Shown: positions 37,722 through 48,044 of the stretch, one piece after another | Position numbering within the stretch: position 1 is the first letter of the stretch | Layout: the number at the start of each line of letters is the position of its first letter | Assembly: GCA_014084085.1 (NCBI GenBank) | Contig: NPFB01000070.1 | Location: 1-64,000 of the forward strand | DNA length: 64,000 bases | Source: Hondaea fermentalgiana | Lineage: Eukaryota > Sar > Bigyra > Thraustochytrida > Thraustochytriidae | Direction of reading: 5' to 3' | The notes under the pieces: generated by a model | What the model saw: the letters and a program-made list of their open reading frames with translations, nothing else | Told to the model about the DNA's origin: nothing | The model's database searches: none | Program-made: the position numbers and the translations under genes

Positions 37722-39126
37722 GCTCGCACTTGCCCTAAGTTGCCACTTTCTTCAGTAAGCATGTCGCATTCCGGCTCTACTCGTAGTCTTGCATGCGCCC
37801 CACCTCCGCCGCCTCATTTCTTTCATGTTCTATTGCGTTCTCGAGAGAAAGACGGATCATAACTCTGACACGCGCACCGTCGACGGACAAGGGAGACTCA
37901 ACGGTACGATCTGTTTAGGGCCTAGGCTCCCTCCCTGGACCAAAGTCAATCATCTGTTGGACACGTCCCGTCTCACCGAAAGGGTCTGGTAGTGATTCTT
38001 TTGCCAAGTCGTCGACGGTCGAAAGAGACTTTTTTTTTTCTCCAACGGTATACAACAAACTCCCGCACAAAGCAAGCTCGGACAGACGTTCCCTCTCGGA
38101 GGCTTATTCTATTCTGCGGGCGTCTCTTGCTGGATAGCAGGAGGCTCCTTTGTCGTGCAACAGCACGATTCTTTGCGAGCCATGTGTCCTGTCCGAAACG
38201 ACCCCGCAAATTCGTGGCCTTGTGTGCGTGTGTAACGAAGGACAAAAGGACATCAAGGACACAAAAACTGGCTTTCAACGGCACAATCGTTACTACCAGG
38301 CCTATGGAAGGTCAAAGGCTAGACAAGGCGGGTTCTCATGCGACCAGCAATCATCCATCTCCGCCTGCGCGTAGCTGCCAGGACAAGCAAGGAAGCACGA
38401 CGAGGCTTACCTCCCAATCATTCATTCATTCATTCAATCATTTACTCTATCACAACGTTAAGCCAAGCCAAAGAAAGCGACCCTCGTCAATTAGCCTCAT
38501 CAGGCACTGTCTCCACCTTTAGCACCGCACTACCTTTAAAGCACCGCTCTACCTCTTTAAGCACCGCTCCGAGATCGTCCCCTTGTTCGTTCGTTCAATC
38601 GTTCGTTCGTTCGTTCGTTCGTTTCGTTCGTTCGTTCCATTCCTCTTTCGCCCGTCCCTTCAAGCGAGGTCCACCGCCCCTTTCCCCAACCACGTATCGG
38701 CAAAACCAAAGATCCCTCCGCAAGCCGTCATCTCTCCCCCACCGACGGCGACGCCGCGGTCGCGCTCGCGCATCTCTGCGTCCGTCCATCCTAATGCTGC
38801 ACGCGCGCCTTCTGCCCTGCTCGGCAAAGCCTCTGTGTCTGTCTTCATCCACTCACGGCCAGCTCCTCTTCCCTTCCGCGCGGGTGTGTACCGGCAAGTG
38901 CAGAATGGCGGCGCGGTGGACACTGCGGCCTCGGCGCGCGCAAGTGCAGAATGGGCGGCGCAAGTGCGGAATGGGCGGCGCAAGTGGGCTATGCGGTGCT
39001 CCGCTCTGCTCTGTCTGCGGCTGCAGCGGCGCTGAGCGCGGCAGAGATTGAAGAGCGACGTCGCTGCGCAGGAGGCAGACCCCGTTCCTCGAGGACGGCG
39101 CGGGCGCGGGCGGCGGCGGCGGGAGG
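37722..39126. promoter_or_regulatory. 1.4-kb divergent intergenic region
   Basis: It lies between the 5' ends of the EGF-like membrane gene (minus) and the coiled-coil/PH/J gene (plus). It includes ATTC repeats (38416-38440), GTTC repeats (38584-38637), a GCACCGCTCT-type repeat near 38521-38572, and repeats of GTGCAGAATGGCGG-like units at 38900-38985. No gene is supported. Confidence 0.45.
38584..38637. repeat. GTTC/TTCG tetranucleotide microsatellite
   Basis: About a dozen GTTC units with two interruptions, upstream of the coiled-coil/PH/J gene. Confidence 0.85.
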
Positions 39127-42100
39127 ATGGACGAGAAGGACCTGCTCGCGCAGGTGACCGCGGCACGGTCGCTGGTGCGCGAGCAGGCCGCGGTGCGGCG
39201 GCGCGCGCGCGAAGATGGCGAACGCGAGCTCGCGCAGCTCGTGCACGCGCTGCGCGAGCGCGCCTCGCGCGAGCTGGAGCTGGAGCGCGCCGTGGAGCGG
39301 CTCCGCGCGGAGCAGGACCTGCTCACGGAGCTCGCCGACGAGCAGGCCAAGCGGTGCGCCTCGGCGCAGCGCGCGGAAAAGGAGATCCGCGCCTCCGTCG
39401 ACGACCTGCGCCAGACGGCGGCCAAGGCCGTGCAGCAGACCAAGGCTGCGCGCGCAGAGGCGCGCGAGTGGCGCGCCAAGGAGGCAGACGCCGTCGCGGA
39501 GATTAACCGAAGGGCCGTGCAGCAGGCGCAGCTCAGGGAAACCATCCAGCACCTGCAGGACCAGGCCGCGCAACACCGCGTCACCAGCGCCGAGGCCCTC
39601 GCTTTGCAGGATAAGCTCGATGCGACGCGCAAGACCCTGGCCGAAGCACTCCGCGAACGGGACGAAGACCGCATGGACCACGAGCATGAGACTCGCCAGC
39701 TCCGCAACGCGCTCTCACGCGCCCAAAAGGCCGCAGAGGACGCCGAGGCCAAGGTCAGCCAGCTCGAGGCCAATGCTCCAGCTGCGTCGAGACCAGCCTC
39801 GCGCTCCATCCACGCGTCCTCGGTAGACTCGCGCGAGGTCGGCGAAGTGCTGCAGCAAAAGGTGGAGGAGCAAATGCTCGAGATTATTCGACTGCAGACG
39901 GAAGTGACGCTCCGAGAAAAGCGCATTCTCGAAGTCAAGCAAGAGGCCCAGGAAGATATCGCACGGGCCAAACTTGCAGCCATGTCATTACGAGGAAATT
40001 CTACGCGAACTCTCTCTGACGCTGCCACGACCGGGGACGAGGCGGAGAAGGACGACGGGGTCGAGGACGCCTCGGATCAAAAGTCTTCTTCGGCCAATGC
40101 AGAGGAGGTAAACGAAGAGGACACCAAAGACAACGAGGCCGCGAGCGCTGCTGAAGATTCTGCGCGCTTGGAAGAGATTTCGCGCCTGGAATCCAGAGTG
40201 CATTCGCTCGAGGCAAGCTTGCAGCGTGCCCGTGCCGAGGCCTCCAAGTTGCGCAAGGATCTTGCGTCCCGGAGCGAGCACGAGCTTCATTCTCAAAAGG
40301 AAATTGTCGCTCTCAACGAACGTCTCTTGCACCGCGAGAGGGAGCTCCAAGACGCCATGCGCGAGCGCGAGGCTCAGGACGCCCTCGAGTTACAAGAAGC
40401 GCGCGAAATGGCCAACGAGCTACAGGCTGATATGGACACGCGTCTGCTCGAGGTCGCGAGGCTCCAGGCTGCTCTGTCAAAAGCGCAAAACGAGGAGCTC
40501 CGGGCTCGCAGTGTGGCTCGAGATGCCGAGCAAAAGTACGATGACCTTGTGGCGGAAAAGGCTTCCGCTGCCGCTACCTCAGTGGACCGCGCAGCAGCGG
40601 CCTCAGATACGAACGGCGGTGGCACTGTGTCCCCGGCCGTAATGGAAGAGATGCGCATGCTTGCCAAGCTTTGCCAGAGCCTCTCTTCCGAGGCCGCGAC
40701 ACTTCGTGCGCAGTTCCAATCGAGCGGAGACGAGCTTGCGCAAGAATGTCGCGAGCTTCGTGATCAGAGTCTTGCCCAGGCAGCCGACGCAAAGCGACTC
40801 CGAAACCAGTTGAGCCAGCTGCAACATCTTTACGCAGAAAGCCGTCAGGAAAACGAAGCACTTCAAGCTTCGCTTCGCGACGAGGCCCTCGAAATTCGTA
40901 ATGAGGCCTTGCGAATCAGTGGCGCCACGCGTCAGGTTCTTCAAGAGACTGCAAATTTTCAACGCAGCAAACAGGCGAACGGGCCGGCACGCGCGATGGG
41001 CAGCATGAGCAACGGGGCGGGAGTTGGCAAACCGTCCTTGTCGACGCTGTCAGCGCGTCGGAAAAAACAGGTTCGCGCCGATGAGCCTCAACAAGACGAT
41101 CAGGCGGACTCGGAGGGGAGCGATCACAAGGCCTGGGACGATGAGAGTGAGGACGGCGATCTTGGCATCAACGAGGCTGCGCCGGGATTTCGCGCCCGCG
41201 GTGAGTCCGCCGCTGACAGACTTTCACAGATTGAGGCCGAGAATGCTCGCAATGCTGAACTTCCAACGCCCAAGTCGCCTCTGGAGGAAGGGGAGGAGTA
41301 CGCGCACGGGGACGGAGACAACGACATTGACGTTGGCAACCAGGGTGACTTTGATGGCGAGGACTTTGACGAAGAAGGCGACGCCGATGATGCCGCTTCA
41401 GCATTCGGCGTGTCGAAACCCTCGCCAAAGACACGCGTGATTCTGAATGGCTATCTCCAAAAGGCGCCTCGTAGCACGGGCAACAAACCATACTGGGCCC
41501 GATGGGCCCGGCGCTGGTTCACGCTCACGTCCACCGCGCTCTTGTACTTTCGTTCGTCTTCAAGCAAAGCGCCGCGCGCCGTGTTGGACCTTCGATACAT
41601 CCAAGTGTATGGTCCCAAAAATGAGCTCGACGAACGCGGGTGCAAATTCTATCTGCGCACGCCAGACCGAATCTATCAGCTTTGCGCGGAGAGCCAGTCT
41701 GTCTTGCGCGCATGGCTCGATGCGCTCGAAGATGCTATTGCGGACCTTGCCGCCCAGGGCCGTTCAAGAACCACATCGCAGGTTTCCGTCCCTGGCAAGT
41801 CCAAGAATCTGTACAAGGTTCTCGGCGTGTCCAAGAAATCTTCGATTGAAGATATCACGTCGGCGTACGAATCCAAGGCGGCGAAATTCCATCCTGATGT
41901 GAATCCTGATCCAGACATGGAAGCCTTTAATCTTCTCGAAAAGGCTTTTAGTGTGCTCAGCACGCCGAGTCTGCGAGCCGATTACAATGTGAGTCTTGAC
42001 ATTCGCAGACTTTTCGAGGGCGGTTTTGTCGCGCTGCTTCATCCAGAACCGCCAACGGGACGTCAGTCGGGGAGTTTTAGAATGCGAAAACCTCTCTACC

Positions 42101-42450
42101 GTCGCTTCCTCACAGACCTTGGTTTTCAAAGCATCATGTGGGGTCCGCCTGCTGGAAACCCGGAAAACTTTGCGGCGGATGACGCAGGCTGCGGCGCGCT
42201 TCCCTGGACCGAGATCGACAGTGTTCGGAACGGCGAGGAAGCCGTGGAGGGGGTCATGCTCCGCCTACCATCTTCGCGGAGCGCCCAGTGTTTTTCTCTC
42301 GTGTCCTCTTCGTTGAGGCCTTCCGGCGAGCCCCCGCTTGTAGTGCACATTGAGGTCGACTCCCCTGTTGAACGGGACAAGATTGTGCACGGCCTTCGCA
42401 TTCTTGTGCAAGAGTCGCGGGATGCTCCGCCTGAACTTCCGAGTCCTTAG
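39127..42450 (+). CDS. Coiled-coil protein with PH domain and J domain
   Basis: 1107 residues from the ATG at 39127 (G at -3, G at +4). Residues about 1-620 are long heptad-rich, Arg/Glu/Ala-rich coiled coil, interrupted by an acidic patch near 300-340. An acidic low-complexity stretch (about 660-765) leads into a PH domain (about 768-877, GYLQKAPRSTGNKPYWARRWF-like start and a C-terminal Trp in LRAWLDAL). A J domain follows at about 894-953 with an intact HPD at 922-924, then about 150 residues not assigned. PH domains bind phosphoinositides or proteins, and J domains activate Hsp70. A membrane-recruited Hsp70 cochaperone, perhaps acting in vesicle uncoating as auxilin does, is an inference. 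The order coiled coil, PH, J is unusual. Confidence 0.85.
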   Translation: MDEKDLLAQVTAARSLVREQAAVRRRAREDGERELAQLVHALRERASRELELERAVERLRAEQDLLTELADEQAKRCASAQRAEKEIRASVDDLRQTAAKAVQQTKAARAEAREWRAKEADAVAEINRRAVQQAQLRETIQHLQDQAAQHRVTSAEALALQDKLDATRKTLAEALRERDEDRMDHEHETRQLRNALSRAQKAAEDAEAKVSQLEANAPAASRPASRSIHASSVDSREVGEVLQQKVEEQMLEIIRLQTEVTLREKRILEVKQEAQEDIARAKLAAMSLRGNSTRTLSDAATTGDEAEKDDGVEDASDQKSSSANAEEVNEEDTKDNEAASAAEDSARLEEISRLESRVHSLEASLQRARAEASKLRKDLASRSEHELHSQKEIVALNERLLHRERELQDAMREREAQDALELQEAREMANELQADMDTRLLEVARLQAALSKAQNEELRARSVARDAEQKYDDLVAEKASAAATSVDRAAAASDTNGGGTVSPAVMEEMRMLAKLCQSLSSEAATLRAQFQSSGDELAQECRELRDQSLAQAADAKRLRNQLSQLQHLYAESRQENEALQASLRDEALEIRNEALRISGATRQVLQETANFQRSKQANGPARAMGSMSNGAGVGKPSLSTLSARRKKQVRADEPQQDDQADSEGSDHKAWDDESEDGDLGINEAAPGFRARGESAADRLSQIEAENARNAELPTPKSPLEEGEEYAHGDGDNDIDVGNQGDFDGEDFDEEGDADDAASAFGVSKPSPKTRVILNGYLQKAPRSTGNKPYWARWARRWFTLTSTALLYFRSSSSKAPRAVLDLRYIQVYGPKNELDERGCKFYLRTPDRIYQLCAESQSVLRAWLDALEDAIADLAAQGRSRTTSQVSVPGKSKNLYKVLGVSKKSSIEDITSAYESKAAKFHPDVNPDPDMEAFNLLEKAFSVLSTPSLRADYNVSLDIRRLFEGGFVALLHPEPPTGRQSGSFRMRKPLYRRFLTDLGFQSIMWGPPAGNPENFAADDAGCGALPWTEIDSVRNGEEAVEGVMLRLPSSRSAQCFSLVSSSLRPSGEPPLVVHIEVDSPVERDKIVHGLRILVQESRDAPPELPSP

Positions 42451-42863
42451 CCGGCCCGCCAGATCATCTCTTTGTTTATTTATGAATCAGACGACAAAGC
42501 CTCGCCTGGGGGTGATCGGCAACACACACAAAAGAGACGGAAAGGTGGTGCTCATACTCGAATGATGGTCCCTGAAAAGAGGCAAGCACATTGAATAAGA
42601 TTTTTTTTTGAGCTGCTCTTCAACGTTACAAACAACCCGAGGCACTGCGGCTGACGCACTCACTTGTCGATCTATGCTGCCTGCATAAGTCACAATTTTC
42701 AAGCAAAAGATAAGCAAGGCCAGCCACTCGGCAAAAATGAATAATTCGTCATTCTGTCGTGCGCTGTGGCCCAGCGTCTGAAAACAAAAAGGAAAAGCGG
42801 ACAATGTTCTGGTAAATATTCCGCTTGTAGTTCCCATCAGTACGATTCGTTTTTGTTTGTTTA
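42451..42863. other. Convergent 3' spacer
   Basis: 413 bp between two converging stops. A T10 run lies at 42601-42610 and AT-rich sequence occurs near 42845-42865. Nothing else was recognised. Confidence 0.4.
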
Positions 42864-44975
42864 TTAGATAGGTGGCTCGTAGTAGTCCTCATCAGAGCGA
42901 TCGTTCATGCCGAGAAGCTCAAGCTGGTGCTCGTCCTCATCGACATGACCAATTCGTAATTCGTCATCGTCATCGTTGTCGTCAGCATCGCCAAATACTC
43001 GGTCATCGGAGAGACCGCGTCGGCGCGAGTCCACGCCGCCACCAATCTGCAAAGGAGCGGCGTTCCCCTGGTTTCGCGCATCTCCTCCATTGCTGCTGCC
43101 ATGCGCAGGATAGTGTTCCCGCGAGGAAGCGCCATTGATGAGTAGACTCGAACGTCGACCGCCATCCACGTCATCGTCATCAGCGCCGCTCGATCGGCGC
43201 GCAAGGAGGAACTCGCCACCAGCGCTGCCACCATTTGATCGGGTCACCGATCCATTGCCGTTGACCACGAACTGAGAGATGTCGCCCTCCTGGATCGCGT
43301 TGAAGAGCTCTGGGGAAATGCGGCTACGCTGGTGTCGCTTGCCTCCAAATAAACGCTTCATGTATTGGTCATCAATGCGACGCCAAAAGGAGTCAACTTT
43401 GTTGCGCACCATGCGCATGCGTGTGGCCTGTGGCCCGAGGTGGCTGAGATCCTCCTCGGCGTCGCCGTCGGCAGAAGAGACCGACCCACGGGGCGCCGGA
43501 AGCTCGTGGTAGTTGGCAAAGTCCTCGCGCAGACCCTCACCTCCAGAAGGCCCGTCGGAGCCGCGCAAGTCGAGCTTTTCCAGCATGTGCGAGGTTGTGC
43601 CGCCTAGAACAAAGGTGGTGAGGATGGTGATGCCCAGCGTAGTGGTCTGAATGACCTCGATGGAGCGCGAGGAACCAGTTGCGCTGCTGAGCTGCTGCGA
43701 GAGCGCGTACGAGACGGCGCCGCGAAGTCCACTAAAAAACATAAAGAATTGCATGCGGTTACCAATCTTCTCGTTGCGGCACATGTTGGCAAGGTACGTC
43801 ATGGGAAAGATATTGGCCGCCCGTCCCGCGATGCAGAAGCCGGTTGCCAGCACCAAAAAGATGGGATCCCACGACGACTTGGACGTGAAGATGCTCACGC
43901 CCATGTACGTAAAAACGACCGTCTCGGACGTTTTCGCGAGCGACTCAAACACGTAGCGACTGGAGATCTTGGTTTGCACCGAAAGATTGTAATAATTGTA
44001 ATGGGAGAGCGTGAGCGCGCAGAAAAAGAGCGCCACAACGCCCGACATGTGCAGGAGCTCTGCTAGAGCAAAGCAGCCAAAGGAAAACAGAAAGAGCATT
44101 TGAATCTCGTACGCGTGATACTTGTGCAGCGAAGAGAACTTGAAGACAAAGGAGCAAAGCAAGCCAGTGAAGACGCCAATGCAGACAGATGCGATCGTCA
44201 TGGCGCAAAAGCGCAGCAGGACAACGAAGATGTCCTTGCCCTCAAAGCTCCGGCTCTCCTCTGCATACGCATTCATGACATGAAAGAGAACAATGGCGAC
44301 AGCGTCGTTGAGCACGCTTTCGCCAAAGACGAGCGAGTAGAGAAGTGGATCGCAATTGGTCTCTGCGCTTCCAAGAATGGCCAGGGTGGCGACAGGGTCA
44401 ACACTCGAGATGAGGCTGCCAAAAAGGAGCGACTGCAAGGGCGACGAGCTGTCGACGCCGATGAGGCCGATGAGCGCCGCGAGGTAGGTGAGGAATCCGA
44501 CGGCAAAGGTCGATATAAAGGTGCCGACCACGGCGTAGAGACCGATCGCCACGAGATTCGAGAAGAATCGTTTCTTTTTGAGCGTGTATCCTGCCTCAAA
44601 GATGATTGGCGGCAGCAGGACAAAGAAGAAAATGAGCGGGCTGAACTGGAGCATCTCGAGTTCGCCGGTCTCATCGTCGCCGGCCACCAGGCGCACGATG
44701 CCCCCGGCGACGGCGCCGAGCAGCATGGATGCCCCGCTCTCCGGGAGGTACTTGAACCTCCGCTCCTGCAAAAAGTACCCCACCAGCACGCACAGCAGGA
44801 GCAGCACCACCAGGAGCAGCGTGTTGGCCGCCCCGAACGCGTGGCTCACCTGCGCGGCCGTCGGCGCCTCCGTGGGCAGCACCGACGGCGCCGCCGACGC
44901 CGAAACGGCGCCCTCCGCCGCGGCGCCCGCCGCCTCGCTCGCCGCCGCCATCGCGCTCGCGCTCGCGTCCGCCAT
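42864..44975 (-). CDS. Na+(K+)/H+ exchanger, NHE8/NHX endomembrane type
   Basis: 703 residues from the ATG at 44975. An Ala-rich N-terminus precedes about 11-12 membrane segments (about 48-460). The amiloride-site motif FFVLLPPIIFEAGY is near residue 118, and the CPA1 ion-binding signature GESVLNDAVAIVLF is near 222. The ~220-residue hydrophilic tail is rich in Asp, Ser and Gly. CPA1 exchangers of this type swap protons for Na+ or K+ in Golgi, endosomes or vacuoles and set luminal pH. A plasma-membrane location, relevant to a marine organism, cannot be excluded. It is divergent from the acyl-CoA synthetase gene with a shared 582-bp upstream region. Confidence 0.9.
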   Translation of the reverse strand: MADASASAMAAASEAAGAAAEGAVSASAAPSVLPTEAPTAAQVSHAFGAANTLLLVVLLLLCVLVGYFLQERRFKYLPESGASMLLGAVAGGIVRLVAGDDETGELEMLQFSPLIFFFVLLPPIIFEAGYTLKKKRFFSNLVAIGLYAVVGTFISTFAVGFLTYLAALIGLIGVDSSSPLQSLLFGSLISSVDPVATLAILGSAETNCDPLLYSLVFGESVLNDAVAIVLFHVMNAYAEESRSFEGKDIFVVLLRFCAMTIASVCIGVFTGLLCSFVFKFSSLHKYHAYEIQMLFLFSFGCFALAELLHMSGVVALFFCALTLSHYNYYNLSVQTKISSRYVFESLAKTSETVVFTYMGVSIFTSKSSWDPIFLVLATGFCIAGRAANIFPMTYLANMCRNEKIGNRMQFFMFFSGLRGAVSYALSQQLSSATGSSRSIEVIQTTTLGITILTTFVLGGTTSHMLEKLDLRGSDGPSGGEGLREDFANYHELPAPRGSVSSADGDAEEDLSHLGPQATRMRMVRNKVDSFWRRIDDQYMKRLFGGKRHQRSRISPELFNAIQEGDISQFVVNGNGSVTRSNGGSAGGEFLLARRSSGADDDDVDGGRRSSLLINGASSREHYPAHGSSNGGDARNQGNAAPLQIGGGVDSRRRGLSDDRVFGDADDNDDDDELRIGHVDEDEHQLELLGMNDRSDEDYYEPPI

Positions 44976-45557
44976 GCCGAGTCTCGCGTTCTGTCTCGTC
45001 TTCGCCGCACCATCTTCGCGCCCCTCTCCGCCCTTGCACCAGGAACCGGCGCGGAACAGATACGGAACGTCAGGCCCGACGCCCGCGGAGGGCAGCGCAG
45101 GCCAGGCCAGGCCAGGGCGACCCGGAGACGCGAGGCGAGGCGAAGAGCGAGGGCGTGGACCCGCGCGGGTTCGGTCTCGCAGGCGCGATGCGGCGCGACG
45201 CGGCGCGACGGAGCTTGCGTAAAGTTCTAGTATATATACCTAGCTTTCTCAACATGTGCGCGCCGAACTTTACCCATAGGCTGCGTAGGACTGTTCGTGC
45301 GTATAGTGCAATAACAGACGCTCTGCTGGCAGACTCCCAAGCCAAATCCAAAGCCAAGCCTCGAACCTTGAACCTCGAACCTCGGACCTCGGACGAAGCG
45401 GATATACTTCTGCTGCCTCGAAGACGGAGCGTCTCCGCGGGACGTGCGCGGCGAGTGCGCGCGAAAGGCCTCGCTCTCGAGCACGCCGACACGCGGCCAC
45501 CAGACCGGGCTGGCTTACTTACCTTGGGGAGGGTAGTATCTGGGAGACAAGAAGACC
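44976..45557. promoter_or_regulatory. Shared divergent promoter region with TATATATA element
   Basis: This lies between the starts of the exchanger (minus) and the acyl-CoA synthetase (plus). TATATATA at 45231-45238 is roughly central (about 255 and 320 bp from the two ATGs) and symmetric, so it could serve either strand. AACCTCGAACCTCGG-like direct repeats occur at 45360-45395. Confidence 0.45.
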
Positions 45558-48044
45558 ATGGCGACGACCAAGGCGGTGACCAACATGGCCGTCGCGTCGG
45601 TCGGCACAGGCAGCGTTGTGCTGGTTTTTGCGGTCACGCTTCGCGTCGTGGGTGCGCTAGGCAAGGTCCCTGGCGATGCGGCATGGGTCTGGGCCCTCAT
45701 GGCCTGGGTCGCGGCGATGGTCGTCCCGCTCCTCGCGTACGACGGGTTCTCTCAACACCGCGAAGTCTCTGACGCGGATATCGTCGTCTCGCTGGCCTTG
45801 GCGACACTCATGGGCGTGGCCACATGGTTTGCGACGCTGGGCGACGAACTCGTGCTTCCCGGAGAGGCGTGGCTCAAGACACAGCTCAGCAAGCAAACCG
45901 TCTTGCAGTCCGTCGCGGTGGACTCGGACGCGCGAACCGAAACAACGACCTTTCCGAGACGCCACAAGGGCTTCGAAGGCGAGCTCATGCAAACGCACCC
46001 GGATTGCGGGCCAAAGTGCCGGACCGCGCGGGCGGTTTTGGATCGGGCTCAAATGCTCTTTGCTCGCAACAAGCTCTGCGCCACGCGCACTGTGAACCCA
46101 GATGGCACATATGGGCCATACGTGAGTCGCACCTACGGGGAGTTCTTGGGAGACATGCGCCTCTGTGCGCAAAAGCTTGGGCACGGCAAGCGGCGTCTTG
46201 AGCGCATTGGCCTCTTTGCCAAGAATTGTGAGGAGTACGCGGTCGCAATGCTCGGCGCCTTGCACGCAGGCGTGGTCGTGGTGCCCCTTTACGCGACGCT
46301 TGGCTCGCAGGCCATTCGCCACATTGTTCGACATGCCGAACTCAGCACCGTCTGCGTGAGCGAGGAAAATCTTGAACTTGTGCTCCGCCTCAAGTCTACG
46401 GCGAGCGCCGAGCCTACGAATGAAGCGACGCGATGCGAGTGCCTCGAACGTGTCTATGTCTTCAAAGACCGCACGATTCCTGAGACTTCGCCGAAACATG
46501 TGAACCGCGGCCCGCGCCACTTTCTCGGGGTCGATATTCTGCCTTTCGAGGTGCTTTTGCGCGAGGAAGATGAGGCAGAAGACGACAACGGCGAAGAGCT
46601 CAAAGGCACGGAGAGCACTGATGGGTACACGGAGCGCCACGTCGACGAGAACGACCTTTCATTTATCCTATACACGTCTGGCACAACGGGCGACCCCAAG
46701 GGCGTCATGCTCACACAAGGCGGCATCATTGCCTGTGCGTCTGCGCTTTGCACGACCGTAGTCGTGCGTGAAGACGACGTCCATCTTTCGTACCTGCCTT
46801 TGGCGCATGCCTTTGAGATCGCTGTCATCCTCGCCGGCATCATTCGTGGCGCTTCGGTCGGATGGTATCATGGCAATGTGAAGGAGCTCATCGAGGATGC
46901 TGCCGCCTTGCGTCCGACGCTTTTCATTGGCGTTCCCCGCGTCTTTCAACGCGTGCAACAGGTCGTGCAACAGCAACTCCAGCTCAAACCTCTGCCAATT
47001 CGCCGTCTCTGCTTCCACGCGCTGCGGCAGCAAATGAGGAGCACGCGCAAGGGACACCGGTTGTACCTGTGGGATGCCTTGGTTTTTCGTCAGGTCAAGG
47101 CGGCCCTTGGCGGCCGTGTGCGTCTCATGTGCTCGGGATCCGCACCGTTGGCGCCTTCTGTGATGGAATTCGTGCGCGTGTGCTTTGATGTGCCTCTCGT
47201 CGAAGGCTATGGATTGACTGAAACTCATGGCGTGTGCAGCGCCATGTATGGCGGCGTTGGCGGCAAGTTCGACCAAACCGTTGGACATGTTGGTCCGCCG
47301 CTCGCATGTTCCGAGTACAAGCTGGAGAGCGTGCCTGATCTCGGTTACACCATCAAGGACCCAGAGGGTCCGCGCGGCGAGGTTTTGGTTCGTGGCCCAA
47401 ACATCTTTCGGGGCTACTACAAGAACGAGGAGCTCACCAAGGAGGTCTTGGTGGATAACTGGTTCCACACTGGAGACATTGGCCGTTTTAATCCGAATGG
47501 TACGCTCACCATCATTGATCGGAAAAAGAACATGTTCAAGCTCAGTCAGGGCGAGTATGTGGCCGCGGAGAAGCTTGAGATCTTGCTGCAATCGGTCCCT
47601 GTCGTGGGTCAAATCTTTGTCTATGGCAACTCGTATGAGTCTGTGCTTGTTGCCATTGTCGTTCCTGACCCCCAAGAGCTGCTTCCGCGTCTCAGGAGGG
47701 GCGCAGTTCCGGAGATCCCCGTTTCTGCGTTACCGGTCTTGTCCAAGGACCTTGAAACGTGGCTGGGACCATACCATGAGCTATGTTCAGACGCCAAGTT
47801 TGGCCCACTGATCAATCAGTATGTCTTGCAAGAAATAACGACGGCTTGTGAGATCGAGGAGCTTGCCAAGTTTGAGTATCCGCGCGCGATCTATATCGAG
47901 TCGCGACTCAACGAATTGCTGCAAGGCTTTAGTGAAACAAATGGAATGCTCACGCCAACATTTAAGACCAAGCGCAACAAGATTTACGAGGCGTACCAGG
48001 ACAAGATTGATGGCCTCTATACGTCTTTGAAAAAGATGCGCTAA
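45558..48044 (+). CDS. Membrane-bound long-chain acyl-CoA synthetase
   Basis: 828 residues from the ATG at 45558 (ACCATGG context). The N-terminus has two or three hydrophobic segments (about 10-35, 42-62, 75-94), suiting an ER, peroxisome or lipid-droplet anchor. The AMP-forming domain has the P-loop YTSGTTGDPKG (about 371), the linker motif GYGLTE (about 551), WFHTGDIG and DRKKNMFKLSQGEYVAAEK (about 654). These match eukaryotic ACSLs: ATP plus fatty acid gives an acyl-adenylate, then acyl-CoA. It would supply activated fatty acids for lipid synthesis or oxidation, a dominant pathway in oil-rich thraustochytrids. A relic of a related gene lies at 36451-36540. Confidence 0.93.
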   Translation: MATTKAVTNMAVASVGTGSVVLVFAVTLRVVGALGKVPGDAAWVWALMAWVAAMVVPLLAYDGFSQHREVSDADIVVSLALATLMGVATWFATLGDELVLPGEAWLKTQLSKQTVLQSVAVDSDARTETTTFPRRHKGFEGELMQTHPDCGPKCRTARAVLDRAQMLFARNKLCATRTVNPDGTYGPYVSRTYGEFLGDMRLCAQKLGHGKRRLERIGLFAKNCEEYAVAMLGALHAGVVVVPLYATLGSQAIRHIVRHAELSTVCVSEENLELVLRLKSTASAEPTNEATRCECLERVYVFKDRTIPETSPKHVNRGPRHFLGVDILPFEVLLREEDEAEDDNGEELKGTESTDGYTERHVDENDLSFILYTSGTTGDPKGVMLTQGGIIACASALCTTVVVREDDVHLSYLPLAHAFEIAVILAGIIRGASVGWYHGNVKELIEDAAALRPTLFIGVPRVFQRVQQVVQQQLQLKPLPIRRLCFHALRQQMRSTRKGHRLYLWDALVFRQVKAALGGRVRLMCSGSAPLAPSVMEFVRVCFDVPLVEGYGLTETHGVCSAMYGGVGGKFDQTVGHVGPPLACSEYKLESVPDLGYTIKDPEGPRGEVLVRGPNIFRGYYKNEELTKEVLVDNWFHTGDIGRFNPNGTLTIIDRKKNMFKLSQGEYVAAEKLEILLQSVPVVGQIFVYGNSYESVLVAIVVPDPQELLPRLRRGAVPEIPVSALPVLSKDLETWLGPYHELCSDAKFGPLINQYVLQEITTACEIEELAKFEYPRAIYIESRLNELLQGFSETNGMLTPTFKTKRNKIYEAYQDKIDGLYTSLKKMR

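Noticed and set aside
38853..40028. 391-codon Ser/Arg-rich open frame on the minus strand
   Set aside because: It is a shadow of the coiled-coil region of the 39127-42450 gene; Ala/Glu codons read in reverse give Ser/Arg-rich noise.
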